DNA of 55,450 nt from Rhizorhabdus sp. (GTDB taxonomy: Bacteria; Pseudomonadota; Alphaproteobacteria; Sphingomonadales; Sphingomonadaceae): NCBI RefSeq assembly GCF_018006725.1, contig NZ_JAGMXV010000006.1, forward strand, positions 1 through 55,450. The letters are read 5' to 3'. The position numbers and the translations under genes are program-made. Shown one piece after another: positions 15,764 to 24,914 of the stretch. Position 1 is the first letter of the stretch. Each line of letters opens with the position of its first letter. Under the pieces are notes generated by a model, which was not told the DNA's origin, did not search any database, and worked only from the letters and a program-made list of their open reading frames with translations.

Positions 15764-15961
15764 ATGGCCGAGCTTGATCCCCACACGCTGCGCGTCGCCG
15801 CTTCGCTCGTTCGCTCGCGGATCGAGACCATAAAGCTCGACGGGCGCATGGACGGGCTCCAGCGGTTGGGTGCGCACCGTACGCTCACCCAGCTCGCGGT
15901 GGATCTCGAAGTGTCGGCCGACCATGTCGGGCCTCCCCGCCGGCGCAAGCGTACGAGCTGA
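15764..15961 (+). CDS. Small hypothetical protein (65 aa)
   Basis: A 65-residue protein (MAELDPHTLRVAASLVRSRI ... LTQLAVDLEVSADHV) with a possible helix-turn-helix-like segment and a basic C-terminus PPRRRKRTS. ATG 15764 is chosen over TTG 15752. It may be a small DNA-binding protein, with weak evidence. Confidence 0.45.
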   Translation: MAELDPHTLRVAASLVRSRIETIKLDGRMDGLQRLGAHRTLTQLAVDLEVSADHVGPPRRRKRTS

Positions 15962-16153
15962 ACGCGCCAACCCGGCGGTGACGCCGGCCGGGCCTTCCGA
16001 CCATCGCTGACCGAGGCCGAGAAGCTTCTCCGCACGTCTTCTGCCGTCCGCGCTCCGCGCACGGGGAGGGAAGGGGGGAAGAGGATGGCGGCCGGGCCTG
16101 TCTCCGAGGCCGGGGACCGGCCTTGCGCCGCACGCCCTTCCTGAGGAGCCATT

Positions 16154-16849
16154 ATGGCCAACCATTTTACCAAGGCGAGCTTCACCTTCGCTGTCACCGA
16201 TGCCGAGGCCGAAATCTTCCGGCATGTCGGCGAGGCTGCCGAGATCGTTGGCGATTCCCGCCTCGCACCCGATCAGCGCGCTGCAGCCTATGCCGACCTT
16301 GGCGCGGGCTTCGCCGCCTGTTTTCCCCCGATCGACTCCGATCCCTTCGGCGGCTTCCTCGCGATCTTGAGCGATCCCGATTATCCACGGCTCGGCTTCT
16401 CCGTCCAGGTCGATCCGTCGGATGGGACAGGGCGGTGCAAGGTCTGGCTCCATGGCGATCAGTTCGACGTAGAAACCGCCGCGCAACTGATCCAGAAGGT
16501 CGCGAAATCCGCGCTGCCGGCCGGCTTCGAATATTGCCTCGATTGCGACCGCCTGCGCCCTGGCGAATTCGGCGGCGGCTATGTCGTGATCCGCGAGGAT
16601 CGCTTCGAATTCGCCTCATCGGCCCAGCTCCTCGAGCGGGCGCTTTCGCGCGAGCACCGTGAAGGCGCCGACGGCTACGTCCTCACCACGCGAGATGCTG
16701 AAGAGGGTCTGCTGTTCTGGAACAATGACACGGGCTTTGGCGAGCTAAGCACCGCAACCGTGTTCTCCGAAGCCGAGGCCGGCCGTTTCGACGTTCCCAT
16801 CGCCCATGATCAGCCGGAATGGCTGGCCATGCCGGCGCCGATCTCCTGA
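16154..16849 (+). CDS. Hypothetical protein (231 aa)
   Basis: A soluble acidic protein beginning MANHFTKASFTFAVTDAEAE. Its middle carries GFSVQVDPSDGTGRCKVWLH and a CLDCDRLRPGEFGGGY segment. GAGGAG precedes ATG 16154. A purine-rich tract lies at 16062-16084 in the 190-bp gap upstream. Family not recognised; it is followed 12 bp later by gene 16862. Confidence 0.65.
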   Translation: MANHFTKASFTFAVTDAEAEIFRHVGEAAEIVGDSRLAPDQRAAAYADLGAGFAACFPPIDSDPFGGFLAILSDPDYPRLGFSVQVDPSDGTGRCKVWLHGDQFDVETAAQLIQKVAKSALPAGFEYCLDCDRLRPGEFGGGYVVIREDRFEFASSAQLLERALSREHREGADGYVLTTRDAEEGLLFWNNDTGFGELSTATVFSEAEAGRFDVPIAHDQPEWLAMPAPIS

Positions 16850-16861
16850 AGGAGCCCGCCC

Positions 16862-17146
16862 ATGCGCTTCATCATCGCTCTCTACGAGATCGACCGCGCC
16901 TATGGTGGGCCTGAAGAAGGTGCCTGGTGGTACGATACCGGCGAACTGGCTCGATTGCTGGCGCTCGCGCCCACCGAGACCCGCGCCGTCCAGCTTGCCG
17001 ATCGCGCCAATCGCCTGCTCGAGCGGTTACAGCGCCACCGCCGCCGCGTCGATTCCGTCCTCTACGACGGTGGGCGCTATGCCGCCATCGTCTTCGAATG
17101 GACGGCGCCGCCGGCATTTCCCGAAGTCCGGCCGCAATACGCCTGA
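16862..17146 (+). CDS. Conserved plasmid hypothetical protein (94 aa)
   Basis: The 94-residue protein MRFIIALYEIDRAYGGPEEG, AWWYDTGELARLLALAP, with VDSVLYDGGRYAAIVFE, resembles an unnamed small protein common on alphaproteobacterial plasmids. GGAG precedes the start. Function unknown. Confidence 0.65.
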   Translation: MRFIIALYEIDRAYGGPEEGAWWYDTGELARLLALAPTETRAVQLADRANRLLERLQRHRRRVDSVLYDGGRYAAIVFEWTAPPAFPEVRPQYA

Positions 17147-17223
17147 CCACGCACGCGCAGGCAACCGGTCCGCGCCTGCTCCCTCCTGACCCCCCAGACC
17201 GACCATCCCAAGGAGGATTCTCC

Positions 17224-18162
17224 ATGTCGACCTATCATGTCGCCTTCACGGCGCGTGTCCCTCACTGGATTCTCGAGCACGCCGAGGCCGGGAACACGGA
17301 CCGTGCGCGCAGCTGGATCCTCTTGCAAGGCTGGTATGAGCGCCGCAGGCTCGAATGGAACGCCACGCTTACGGTGGAACCGGACAAGGCCCACTCCCCG
17401 ATACGCCATGAGGTCATTCTCGATCTCGATTGTCCCGAAACCGACAGGCCCAGCGCCGCCTCGTTCGCGTTCACCGTCAAGGTAGGCGTTCGCCATGGCG
17501 AGGATCCGATCCACAAAGCGCGCCGCGTGCTCGATCTGTCCCGCCGCCGTGACTCGCTGTGCCGCAAGGCCGACCGCTGGGACGTTCTGGACCGCGGCTC
17601 GTTTCGCGCCGTGCGCGGCAGTTCGCTGATTGGACCGATGCCGCCGCAGTGGCCCATCGACCGGACGCTGACCGCCTTTTCGAGCCATCTGGGGAGCTAT
17701 GGACAAGGCGGGGTCGGCCTCGCGGGCTGGCAATGCAACGGGGGATCATGGATGGTGCTGCCGCTGACCTACTCCGACGGATGGATCTGGCTCACGCGCG
17801 AGGAGATACGGCCAGCGCCGGACCATCGGTCACTTGCGATCGCTGTCGATCAGCGAATCCTCGGTGTGCATCCCGATCAGCTCGCGGACTTCCCGCCCTG
17901 GGAGCATCGCTATGCCGGTCAACATCAGATCCTCGACATGCCTGACTTCGGAGCCGAAAGGCCCACAATCCTGCGGTTCGACGCGAGCGAGACCGGCTTC
18001 ATCCTCGAGGCCGCCAACGGTCCGACCCGCTGGCGCTTCGCCATGGGCGACGACCTACCGCGCCCTGTCTGGGGCGGTTCGCGGAAACCGCGGCTGCTGT
18101 GCGAGGGCGAATCCGTCGCCGAGGCCTTCTGCCTCGCCCATGATTGCTATCTTGAAGTCTGA
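17224..18162 (+). CDS. Hypothetical protein (312 aa)
   Basis: A 312-residue soluble protein starting MSTYHVAFTARVPHWILEHA, with a Trp/Gly-rich centre (GGVGLAGWQCNGGSWMVLPL) and a C-terminal GPTRWRFAMGDDLPRPVWG region. AAGGAGGA lies just before ATG 17224. No known domain is recognised. Its length and composition are comparable to gene 8997, and both may belong to the same plasmid-specific layer. Confidence 0.6.
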   Translation: MSTYHVAFTARVPHWILEHAEAGNTDRARSWILLQGWYERRRLEWNATLTVEPDKAHSPIRHEVILDLDCPETDRPSAASFAFTVKVGVRHGEDPIHKARRVLDLSRRRDSLCRKADRWDVLDRGSFRAVRGSSLIGPMPPQWPIDRTLTAFSSHLGSYGQGGVGLAGWQCNGGSWMVLPLTYSDGWIWLTREEIRPAPDHRSLAIAVDQRILGVHPDQLADFPPWEHRYAGQHQILDMPDFGAERPTILRFDASETGFILEAANGPTRWRFAMGDDLPRPVWGGSRKPRLLCEGESVAEAFCLAHDCYLEV

Positions 18163-18270
18163 CCGGGGTCACGCACGTAGCACTCGCCCACGCGCTACCG
18201 CGATCGTTGCTGTGACCGCATGCCATCGGTCGCGGCCCGCTGACCTACCGCTTCCGACATGGAGGATCAC

Positions 18271-18543
18271 ATGATCGTAATTTCAGGCCTGCGATGGAAG
18301 GTCCTGGCAGCCAGCGCCCCAGCCTGCTGCGACCCGGCAGATGTATGCCGCGAGGCCGTCGAACACTGCAACGCCTTGAGGGTCGGCATCGACGTCAGCT
18401 TCCGCGACAACATCATCGAAGCCCGGCCCGGCAGCGATCCCGCGCAGCTCGCCGACATCTTCGAGCGCCGCGCGGCCGAGCTGGCCAAGCCGGTCGGCTC
18501 TCCCTCGTCCGACCACGTTCAGTCCCAAGGGGAACGACCATGA
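18271..18543 (+). CDS. Small hypothetical protein (90 aa)
   Basis: The 90-residue product (MIVISGLRWKVLAASAPACC ... LADIFERRAAELAKP) starts at ATG 18271, eight bases after a strong GGAGG; ATG 18259 overlaps that ribosome site and is rejected. Its stop overlaps the next start by four bases. Family not recognised. Confidence 0.55.
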   Translation: MIVISGLRWKVLAASAPACCDPADVCREAVEHCNALRVGIDVSFRDNIIEARPGSDPAQLADIFERRAAELAKPVGSPSSDHVQSQGERP

Positions 18544-19106
18544 CCACCATCGTCCTGAGCAACGGCCATTTGCGCACAGAGACCGCCGACGCGGCGATCG
18601 ACGCGCTGATCGAGATCCTGCGCGATCATCCGCTCAACCGTCTGTTCGAAAAATATGGCGACTTTGTCGAACGCGACGCCCGCAATCTGCGCGGCGAATG
18701 GCTGGAAGGCGTCGAGAATGCCGTCAGCTTCTTCGGCAACTTCTTCGATCGCTCTCATATCTTCAGCATCGTCTCGAACGATCCGGATCATGTCGACCGG
18801 CTCTGCACGGCGATCGCGGCCAACAGGCAGCGCGCCGACTATCTGCGTCAGCCGCCGCCTTATGATTCCGACAAGCTGGTCATCGAGCGCAAGCGTTTCA
18901 GCGTCACCCAAGGCGAAGTGCTGCTGACCTATAACGGCCAGCGGATCGAGCAATATGGCGACACGATCCGGCTCAATGGTCGCGGCGACTATGACGGCCA
19001 TGACGACCATTACTGGCACGGCATCGCAAAGCGCGACCTCGCCCGTCGCCATGTCGAGGCCTTCGACCGCAGCAGGACCGCGAGCGAGCGGCCTGCTTCC
19101 TTGTAG
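18540..19106 (+). CDS. Hypothetical protein (188 aa)
   Basis: The protein has an N-terminal helical part (DALIEILRDHPLNRLFEKYG) and a C-terminal part with unusual Asp/His runs (RGDYDGHDDHYWHGIAKRDL). That segment could bind a metal, though no known motif is complete. Translation is coupled to gene 18271. It is the last gene before the second DUF736 duplication. Confidence 0.6.
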   Translation: MTTIVLSNGHLRTETADAAIDALIEILRDHPLNRLFEKYGDFVERDARNLRGEWLEGVENAVSFFGNFFDRSHIFSIVSNDPDHVDRLCTAIAANRQRADYLRQPPPYDSDKLVIERKRFSVTQGEVLLTYNGQRIEQYGDTIRLNGRGDYDGHDDHYWHGIAKRDLARRHVEAFDRSRTASERPASL

Positions 19107-19193
19107 CTGTCATCGCCCAGCCAGTACCGGCGGCCCGGGGCGGCCTGACCGCTTTAAGGCGATCAGCGGCATCCCCTCACAGATCCATTTTCG

Positions 19194-19784
19194 CCCCGAG
19201 GCCGCGGAAGCGGGCCTCGGATGTGGCGCTTGCGCGCCTGCTCGGCCGAACGGCCGAGGAGGGGAGTGGGGAAGGAGGAAGTTGGCTCGGACACAGTGTT
19301 CGAGACCGGCTTTCAGGAGACTTTCCCATGAATATCGGTTCGATCAAGCAGAATGACGCCGGCATTTTCGTCGGCAAGATCGCGACGCTGACGATTGCCA
19401 TGACGATCGCGCTGCGCGAGGTGCACTCGGCCAATCCGAAGGCGCCGAAGTACGAGGTGCTGGCGCTGTCGGCATCGCGGGCGTGGGTGCAGGTGGGTGC
19501 GCTGTTCGAGCTTTTCTCTAACGGCACGGGCGAGGCGTTCCTCAACGGCAAGATCGAGGATCCGAGCCTGGCCGCGCCGCTCTACGTGTCGGCGTTCCGT
19601 CAGGAGGACGGCAGCTACAACGTCGTGTGGTCGCGCCCGACGCGCCGCCGCGACCTCGCCTCGGAGATGGCGCCCAAGGCCGACGAGGGCCTGCCGCCGC
19701 TGCCCGGCGCCGACGAGACCGCCGGCCCCGCCACACAGGGCACCGAAGCCGGCCTCGGACAGTCCTCCGCAAGCCATGCCTTCG
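19194..19784 (+). repeat. Duplicated 591-bp segment, copy 2
   Basis: Near-identical to 12407-12997 (constant offset 6787). The match begins inside the leader hairpin before the DUF736 gene and ends in its last shared codons (ASHAF). Sequences on both sides are unrelated between copies. Confidence 0.9.
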
Positions 19785-19879
19785 GCTGCGAGCCGCAGCA
19801 GGAACAGCAGCAGGAAGGCGGACGCCGGCAGCGTCGTCAGCGCGCGCCGGAGCAGGCGGAGGAGCCCGAAACCGTCTGA
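19328..19879 (+). CDS. DUF736 family protein, copy 2 (with Gln/Arg tail)
   Basis: The first 152 residues match copy 1 at 12541. From there this copy continues for about 31 residues with QQEQQQEGGRRQRRQRAPEQ and ends EEPETV. A long basic/Gln-rich tail is common in DUF736 proteins, so this is probably the parental copy and 12541 the derived one; that direction is inference. It is convergent with the SulP gene, with a strong terminator between. Confidence 0.9.
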   Translation: MNIGSIKQNDAGIFVGKIATLTIAMTIALREVHSANPKAPKYEVLALSASRAWVQVGALFELFSNGTGEAFLNGKIEDPSLAAPLYVSAFRQEDGSYNVVWSRPTRRRDLASEMAPKADEGLPPLPGADETAGPATQGTEAGLGQSSASHAFGCEPQQEQQQEGGRRQRRQRAPEQAEEPETV

Positions 19880-19929
19880 ACCTCCCCGTGCCCGGTCCCA
19901 CACCTCCAGGCCGGGCACACCCTCCCGCT

Positions 19930-19966
19930 GGGCTCGCTTCGCTTCTCGCGAAGCGGGCCCTGTTTT
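19930..19966. terminator. Intrinsic terminator between DUF736 copy 2 and SulP
   Basis: A 13-bp stem (GGGCTCGCTTCGC with GCGAAGCGGGCCC, one G-T pair) closes a TTCTC loop at 19930-19960. TGTTTTC follows. It ends the plus-strand gene block. Confidence 0.8.
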
Positions 19967-20002
19967 CATTTACCCGGCAGCCCGCACGTCTGCATTCCGG
20001 CT

Positions 20003-21283
20003 TCAGTCTCCCTCTTGCGGAACCCGTCGTCGTGCCATGGCCAGCAGCGCAGCGACGACGCATCCCGCGACGATCCCGAAGGTCAGGTCCTTGACCAGGG
20101 TCAGCCCAAAGGTCGCCAGGAGCACCAAGGCCGTGGGCCAGCTGCGGATCAGGCGCAGAAACTCCGCCTTCTCGGCCATGTTCCAGCACACCACCAGAAG
20201 GACGCCGGCGAGCGCGGAGAGCGGAACGTACCGTGCGAGCGGTGCCGCGACGAGCATGAAGAGCAGGACGAACAGCGCGTGCATCATGCCCGACAGCGGA
20301 CTGATCGCGCCGGCCCGAATGTTGGTTGCTGTGCGTGCGATCGTGCCGGTGACGCTGATCCCTCCGAACAAGGCGGACACGATATTGGCAAGCCCCTGCG
20401 CAACAAGCTCCATGTTGGAGCGATGCTTGCGCCCGGACATGCTGTCGGCGACCTTCGCTGACAGCAGACTTTCGACGCCGCCGAGCAGCGTAAACGACAG
20501 GGCCGACGGCAGCAGCTGGAGAACCAGCGCCCACGACAGCTGCGGCGCCTGCGGCGTCGGAAGCCCACGCGGGATCTCTCCGAAACGGCTGCCGATCGTC
20601 TCTGCCGGAAGCTGCAGCCAGGCGGCAGCTATCGAAGCCAGGACGACCGCGATCAGCATACCGGGCCAGTTCGGCCGGAACCGGCGCACCACGAAAATCA
20701 GCGCGGCGCATCCCAGGCCGAGCACCGCGGCCGCGGGCGTCACCGTCGAAGCCGCGTTGCCCAGCCCCACCAGCTTGGGGATGAGGGGGCCAGGTTCCGC
20801 TCCGTCGAGATGAAGACCGAAGAGGTCCCGGATTTCTCCGGAGAAGATCGTCACCGCAATGCCGCAGGTGAAGCCCACCGTCACCGGATGGGGAATATGG
20901 CGGATCAATGAGCCCAGCCGCGAAAGTCCAATCAGCGTCAGCAGGGCCCCGGACAGCATCACGGTGACGAGGAGGCCGTTCAGACCGAATTTCGTCGTGG
21001 TCGCCGCGACCAGAACAATGAAAGCCCCGGCGGGACCCCCAATCTGATAGCGGCTACCGCCCAAGGCCGAAACGAGGAATCCGCCGATGATCGCGGTATA
21101 GAGCCCTCGCTCGGGCGACACCCCCGAAGCCACGGCGATCGCCATCGACAGCGGCAGAGCGACGATCGCGACCGTCACGGCGGCCAGCACGTCCTTGCGA
21201 AACGACGAGAAGGAGTAGCCCTCGCTCAGGACCGTGAGCAGCTTCGGCCGGAAGAGATGCGATGTCGCCGTTCCGTCAGGCAT
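20003..21283 (-). CDS. SulP-family anion transporter lacking STAS domain
   Basis: This 426-residue inner-membrane protein has the SulP transport domain: FRKDVLAAVTVAIVALPLSM, then GLYTAIIGGFLVSALGGSRY, GGPAGAFIVL, and LLGGVESLLSAKVADSMSG. At least ten hydrophobic segments are visible. It stops right after the last membrane segment (ALLAMARRRVPQEGD), so the cytoplasmic STAS domain of typical ~500-570-residue SulP permeases is absent. Substrate could be sulfate, bicarbonate or a dicarboxylate. It starts two bases after the stop of the XRE gene, so the two form an operon. Confidence 0.9.
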   Translation of the reverse strand: MPDGTATSHLFRPKLLTVLSEGYSFSSFRKDVLAAVTVAIVALPLSMAIAVASGVSPERGLYTAIIGGFLVSALGGSRYQIGGPAGAFIVLVAATTTKFGLNGLLVTVMLSGALLTLIGLSRLGSLIRHIPHPVTVGFTCGIAVTIFSGEIRDLFGLHLDGAEPGPLIPKLVGLGNAASTVTPAAAVLGLGCAALIFVVRRFRPNWPGMLIAVVLASIAAAWLQLPAETIGSRFGEIPRGLPTPQAPQLSWALVLQLLPSALSFTLLGGVESLLSAKVADSMSGRKHRSNMELVAQGLANIVSALFGGISVTGTIARTATNIRAGAISPLSGMMHALFVLLFMLVAAPLARYVPLSALAGVLLVVCWNMAEKAEFLRLIRSWPTALVLLATFGLTLVKDLTFGIVAGCVVAALLAMARRRVPQEGD

Positions 21284-21285
21284 CG

Positions 21286-21600
21286 CTATGACGCCGACGC
21301 ATTGTCCGGCGTGCGCCGCACGGGCTCGCGCAGGGTCGGGCTGGTGGGATCGCGCAGCCGGACGCCACGCCCGCCACTCGTGCTAACGCTGTTTTCCCGG
21401 ATGAGTTCGATGCCCTCGCGTTCGAGCGCGTCGACCACCTTGGTCAAGGTGTCGACGACGCCCCGGACATAGCCATCGCTCGCCGCTTCCATCCGCTGGA
21501 TCGTGGGAAGCGATACGCCGGCGCGCTCGGCGAGCGTGCGCTGGTCGATTCCGAGAAGCGCGCGCGCCGCGCGAAGCTGGGCCGGAGTGAGCATCGGCAT
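21286..21600 (-). CDS. XRE-family helix-turn-helix regulator
   Basis: A 104-residue protein with an N-terminal XRE helix-turn-helix (LTPAQLRAARALLGIDQRTL, then LAERAGVSLPTIQRME) and a short C-terminus. It lies first in an operon with the SulP gene. A palindrome directly upstream (21601-21615) suggests it represses its own transcription. It may respond to transported anion or to a metabolite of the cargo; this is inference. Confidence 0.88.
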   Translation of the reverse strand: MPMLTPAQLRAARALLGIDQRTLAERAGVSLPTIQRMEAASDGYVRGVVDTLTKVVDALEREGIELIRENSVSTSGGRGVRLRDPTSPTLREPVRRTPDNASAS

Positions 21601-21615
21601 GATGTAAAATACATC
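21601..21615. promoter_or_regulatory. Candidate operator of the XRE-SulP operon
   Basis: GATGTA-AAA-TACATC is a perfect palindrome immediately before the XRE start. A second one, CGCTTAAAAGCG, lies at 21634-21645. Both sit in the 173-bp divergent gap to the PEP carboxykinase gene, so the regulator could affect both sides. Confidence 0.5.
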
Positions 21616-21773
21616 AGAAATGACGTCAAGGATCGCTTAAAAGCGTTGTAGAGTATCTATCATGCTATCCTAAACTTGCTTTCAGCGCCATCAAACTGCT
21701 AACGCTCAGGCACCCAAACCACCTTTTTAACCGCGCGCGCTCGACGCGACGCCCAGGTATTCGGAGAGTTTCG

Positions 21774-23594
21774 ATGTCGGACGCCCTTATCGCTGAAACG
21801 CTGGCCGCCCCGACTCGCCATCGTCGCCTCGCCGCCTGGGTGGACGAGATCGCCGCCCTTACCAAACCGGACCGGGTCCACTGGTGCGATGGCTCCGAGG
21901 CCGAGTGGGACGCGCTTACCGCGCAGCTCGTCGCCGCCGGAACCCTGCGCCGCCTCGATCCCGCGAAGCGTCCCAACTCCTTCTGGGCCGCATCCGATCC
22001 ACGCGACGTCGCGCGCGTCGAAAGCCGCACCTTCATCTGCGCCGAGGACGAGGCCGACGCCGGCCCTACCAACAATTGGCGCGCACCGCATGAGATGCGC
22101 GATACGCTCCACGGCCTATTCGACGGCTGCATGCGCGGACGCACCATGTATGTCGTGCCCTTCTCCATGGGGCCGATCGGCTCGCCCATCAGCGCGCTCG
22201 GCGTGGAGATCACCGACAGTACCTATGTGGTGCTCTCGATGCGCGTGATGACGAGGATGGGCGCACCGGCGCTGGCAGCCCTGGGCGATGACGGCGAATT
22301 CGTTCCCGCGGTCCACTCGGTCGGCGCTCCGCTGGCGCCCGGCCAGGCCGACGTCGCCTGGCCCTGCAACGAGACCAAATATATCGTCCATTTCCCTGAA
22401 ACGCGCGAGATCTGGTCCTATGGATCGGGCTATGGCGGCAACGCCCTGCTAGGCAAGAAATGCTATGCGCTGCGCATCGCCTCGGTCATGGCCCGCGACG
22501 ACGGCTGGCTTGCTGAGCATATGCTGATCCTCAAGCTGACCTCGCCCGAAGGCGGCGTGCATTATGTCGCCGCCGCTTTTCCCTCGGCCTGCGGCAAGAC
22601 CAACCTCGCCATGCTGCAGCCAACCATTCCAGGCTGGAAGGCCGAAACGATCGGCGACGACATCGCCTGGATGCGCTTTGGCGACGATGGCCGGCTCTAT
22701 GCCATCAATCCCGAGGCCGGATTCTTCGGCGTCGCACCCGGGACGAGCGCAACGACCAACGCCAATGCCCTGGCCAGCCTCAACGCCAACACGATCTTCA
22801 CCAACACCGCGCTCACCGCCGACGGTGATGTCTGGTGGGAGGGCCTGACGAAGGAGCCGCCCGACGGGCTTACGGACTGGCGCGGCCAGGCCTGGTCTCC
22901 CGATCTCGGGACGCCGGCCGCCCATCCCAACGCGCGCTTCGCCTGTCCCGCCGGCCAGTGCCCGGCCATCGCACCCGAATGGGAGGATCCCAAGGGCGTC
23001 CCGATCTCGGCGATCCTGTTCGGCGGCCGGCGCGCGACGACCGCTCCGCTCGTCACCGAGGCCTTCGACTGGCAGCACGGTGTGTTCCTGGCCTCGAATG
23101 TCGCCTCCGAAGGTACGGCTGCGGCCGAGACCAAGATCGGGGATGTCCGCCGCGACCCCTTCGCGATGCTGCCCTTCTGCGGCTACAATATGGGCGACTA
23201 CTTCGCGCATTGGCTCAAGCTGGGAGCAGAAGCAGCGGATCCAGCCAAGCTGCCACGCATCTTCTACGTCAACTGGTTCCGCAAGGATGCCCATGGCCGC
23301 TTTCTCTGGCCCGGCTTCGGCGACAACGCCCGCGTCCTCAAATGGATCGCGGACCGGCTCGACGGGTGCGTCGAGGCGGAAGACAAGGCCATCGGCCGCC
23401 TTCCCAATAGGCACGACCTCGATCTGCAGGGGCTCGATCTGTCGGATGACGCGGTCACCGCCTTGCTCGCCGTCGATGACGATGAATGGCGCGCCGAGGC
23501 CGAGCGCATCCGCCGTGACTATGCGCGCTTCGGCGACCGCCTGCCCGCCGCCTTGACCGCCGAACTCGGCGCGCTCGAAGCCCGTCTGGCGTGA
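21774..23594 (+). CDS. pckG: Phosphoenolpyruvate carboxykinase, GTP type
   Basis: The 606-residue enzyme converts oxaloacetate and GTP to phosphoenolpyruvate, CO2 and GDP. It shows the GTP-class signatures [14 protein letters not shown], the kinase loop [10 protein letters not shown] with the reactive cysteine at C273, GDDIAWM and [16 protein letters not shown]. Length matches the class (about 600-620). GGAGAG lies before ATG 21774. The gene appears complete. GTP-type enzymes are less common in alphaproteobacteria than the ATP type, so a copy beside mobile genes is notable and could be acquired cargo. Confidence 0.95.
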   Translation: MSDALIAETLAAPTRHRRLAAWVDEIAALTKPDRVHWCDGSEAEWDALTAQLVAAGTLRRLDPAKRPNSFWAASDPRDVARVESRTFICAEDEADAGPTNNWRAPHEMRDTLHGLFDGCMRGRTMYVVPFSMGPIGSPISALGVEITDSTYVVLSMRVMTRMGAPALAALGDDGEFVPAVHSVGAPLAPGQADVAWPCNETKYIVHFPETREIWSYGSGYGGNALLGKKCYALRIASVMARDDGWLAEHMLILKLTSPEGGVHYVAAAFPSACGKTNLAMLQPTIPGWKAETIGDDIAWMRFGDDGRLYAINPEAGFFGVAPGTSATTNANALASLNANTIFTNTALTADGDVWWEGLTKEPPDGLTDWRGQAWSPDLGTPAAHPNARFACPAGQCPAIAPEWEDPKGVPISAILFGGRRATTAPLVTEAFDWQHGVFLASNVASEGTAAAETKIGDVRRDPFAMLPFCGYNMGDYFAHWLKLGAEAADPAKLPRIFYVNWFRKDAHGRFLWPGFGDNARVLKWIADRLDGCVEAEDKAIGRLPNRHDLDLQGLDLSDDAVTALLAVDDDEWRAEAERIRRDYARFGDRLPAALTAELGALEARLA

Positions 23595-23609
23595 AGGGCG
23601 CCATCGATC

Positions 23610-23918
23610 GTGACCGACGCAAACGACGACTATGTCTATGACGAAGCCTCTGGCGACTGGATCACCGCTGCCGAGGCAGCCGTGAATGCCCGGACCGCCG
23701 AGACGATCGAGGTCCGCGATGCCGTTGGCAACGTCCTCGCCGATGGCGACAGCATCATCACGATCAAGGACCTCAAAGTGAAGGGGGCGGGGCAGACCCT
23801 GCGCAAGGGTACCGTGATCAAGGCGATAAGGCTGACCGGCGACGCTCAGGAAATCGACTGCCGCTACGAAGGCATCAAGGGCTTGGTCCTGCGCGCGGAA
23901 TTCGTCCGCAAGCACTGA
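23610..23918 (+). CDS. PhnA-domain protein (YjdM-like, no zinc ribbon)
   Basis: Residues 35-102 match the PhnA/YjdM C-terminal domain (VRDAVGNVLADGDSIITIKD, LKVKGAGQTLRKGTVIKAIR, LRAEFVRKH). Full-length relatives carry an N-terminal four-cysteine zinc ribbon; this protein instead starts with an acidic cysteine-free segment. Start is GTG 23610, 15 bp after pckG, so cotranscription is likely. The family was named from phosphonate work but its role is unclear. Confidence 0.8.
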   Translation: MTDANDDYVYDEASGDWITAAEAAVNARTAETIEVRDAVGNVLADGDSIITIKDLKVKGAGQTLRKGTVIKAIRLTGDAQEIDCRYEGIKGLVLRAEFVRKH

Positions 23919-24526
23919 CATGGCTGGCGAGGCTTCGCCGACCGCTCCAAGGACGAAGCAGGCCGGTGCCCCGCGGCCCGATGGTCATGGAGCCTGACCG
24001 AGTTGCGTGGACGGCGTCAGAACCTGCGCCCATCGCCGTCCACGCGGCCGGTGATCATGCCCGACCACTTGGCGCCGCGCCCTTCTCGTGTCTGGCGCTA
24101 GCCGAGCGCCGCCCGGCATGACCTGACGGCGTAACGCCGCCGTGGAAGGCGCGCCGATGTCAAGCTGCGACGCAGGCCGTCCCCGACCATTTGGGCACCG
24201 ATGAATGTCTGACGCGCGCTGCAGTCGTGCTGCCGGCGTGTCTCGCCGTGGCGGGTCCGTGTGAAGACCGTCCATGCCGCGCGCCTTGCCGATATCACCG
24301 CGGGGCCATCCGCTTGTCTGGATGAACGCTACGCCCGTGCGGGATCCCCGCAACCCGCCATTTTCCGACCGTGTTGAGGCCTGACGGCCTCTGCCCGCAC
24401 CACTCGAAAAATGGGGGTTTCCCCGCGCTGAAGCGCAGGTGCGGTGCCCCCTCGATCACGGGCCTTCGCGATTGTTCATCCCAGCGGGATCGGCCCGCTG
24501 GCGTGAAACGCGAAAGGCATCAGGCC
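23919..24526. other. 608-bp intergenic region before ssb
   Basis: No convincing gene is seen. It holds a weak hairpin just after the PhnA gene (GGCGA/TCGCC near 23927), low-quality shadow frames, and the ATTTT/AAAAT inverted-repeat element at 24354-24425. Confidence 0.5.
24354..24425 (+). repeat. ATTTT/AAAAT inverted-repeat element, copy R0 (upstream of ssb)
   Basis: Left arm CCGCCATTTTCCGA and right arm TCGAAAAATGGGGG are near reverse complements, followed by TTTCCCCGCGC. The element ends about 105 bp before the ssb start. Related elements occur at 26581, 29290 and 30475. Confidence 0.55.
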
Positions 24527-24856
24527 ATGAACAAGGTTTTTCTCTCGGGCCGCATCACCTCGGACATCACCCGCTTCGGCACGGACAGCAAGGGCGGCGT
24601 CAGCTTCAGCCTCGTCACCTCGAAGCCGGTGATCAAGGACGGCCAGGTCCAGAAGGACGACAACGGCTACACCGAAACCTACGACGAGTTCCATCAGGTC
24701 AAGGCCTTCAACGGCCTCGGCAAGTCGGTCGCCAACAACAAGAAGAAGGGCGACAAGCTCCTGGTGGTCGGCGAGATCCGCTACAGCCGCAACGAGCGCG
24801 ACGGGCGCACCTACTACAACACCGACATCGTCGCCGAGGAAATCGAGTTCCTCTGA
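24527..24856 (+). CDS. ssb: Single-stranded DNA-binding protein (OB fold only)
   Basis: A 109-residue OB-fold protein: MNKVFLSGRITSDITRFGT, FSLVTSKPV, DEFHQVKAFNGLGKSVANN and LLVVGEIRYSRNERDGRTYY. It binds ssDNA during replication or transfer. It ends EEIEFL directly after the fold, without the long linker and acidic DDDIPF-type tip that normally recruits partners. The ATG at 24527 is chosen to match the usual SSB beginning. A structured repeat upstream may control it. Confidence 0.88.
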   Translation: MNKVFLSGRITSDITRFGTDSKGGVSFSLVTSKPVIKDGQVQKDDNGYTETYDEFHQVKAFNGLGKSVANNKKKGDKLLVVGEIRYSRNERDGRTYYNTDIVAEEIEFL

Positions 24857-24914
24857 CCGTCTCCCGGGCGGTCGCTCGCGGCCGCCCTCCACCTTCCTTC
24901 AGATGGAGAGCAAG

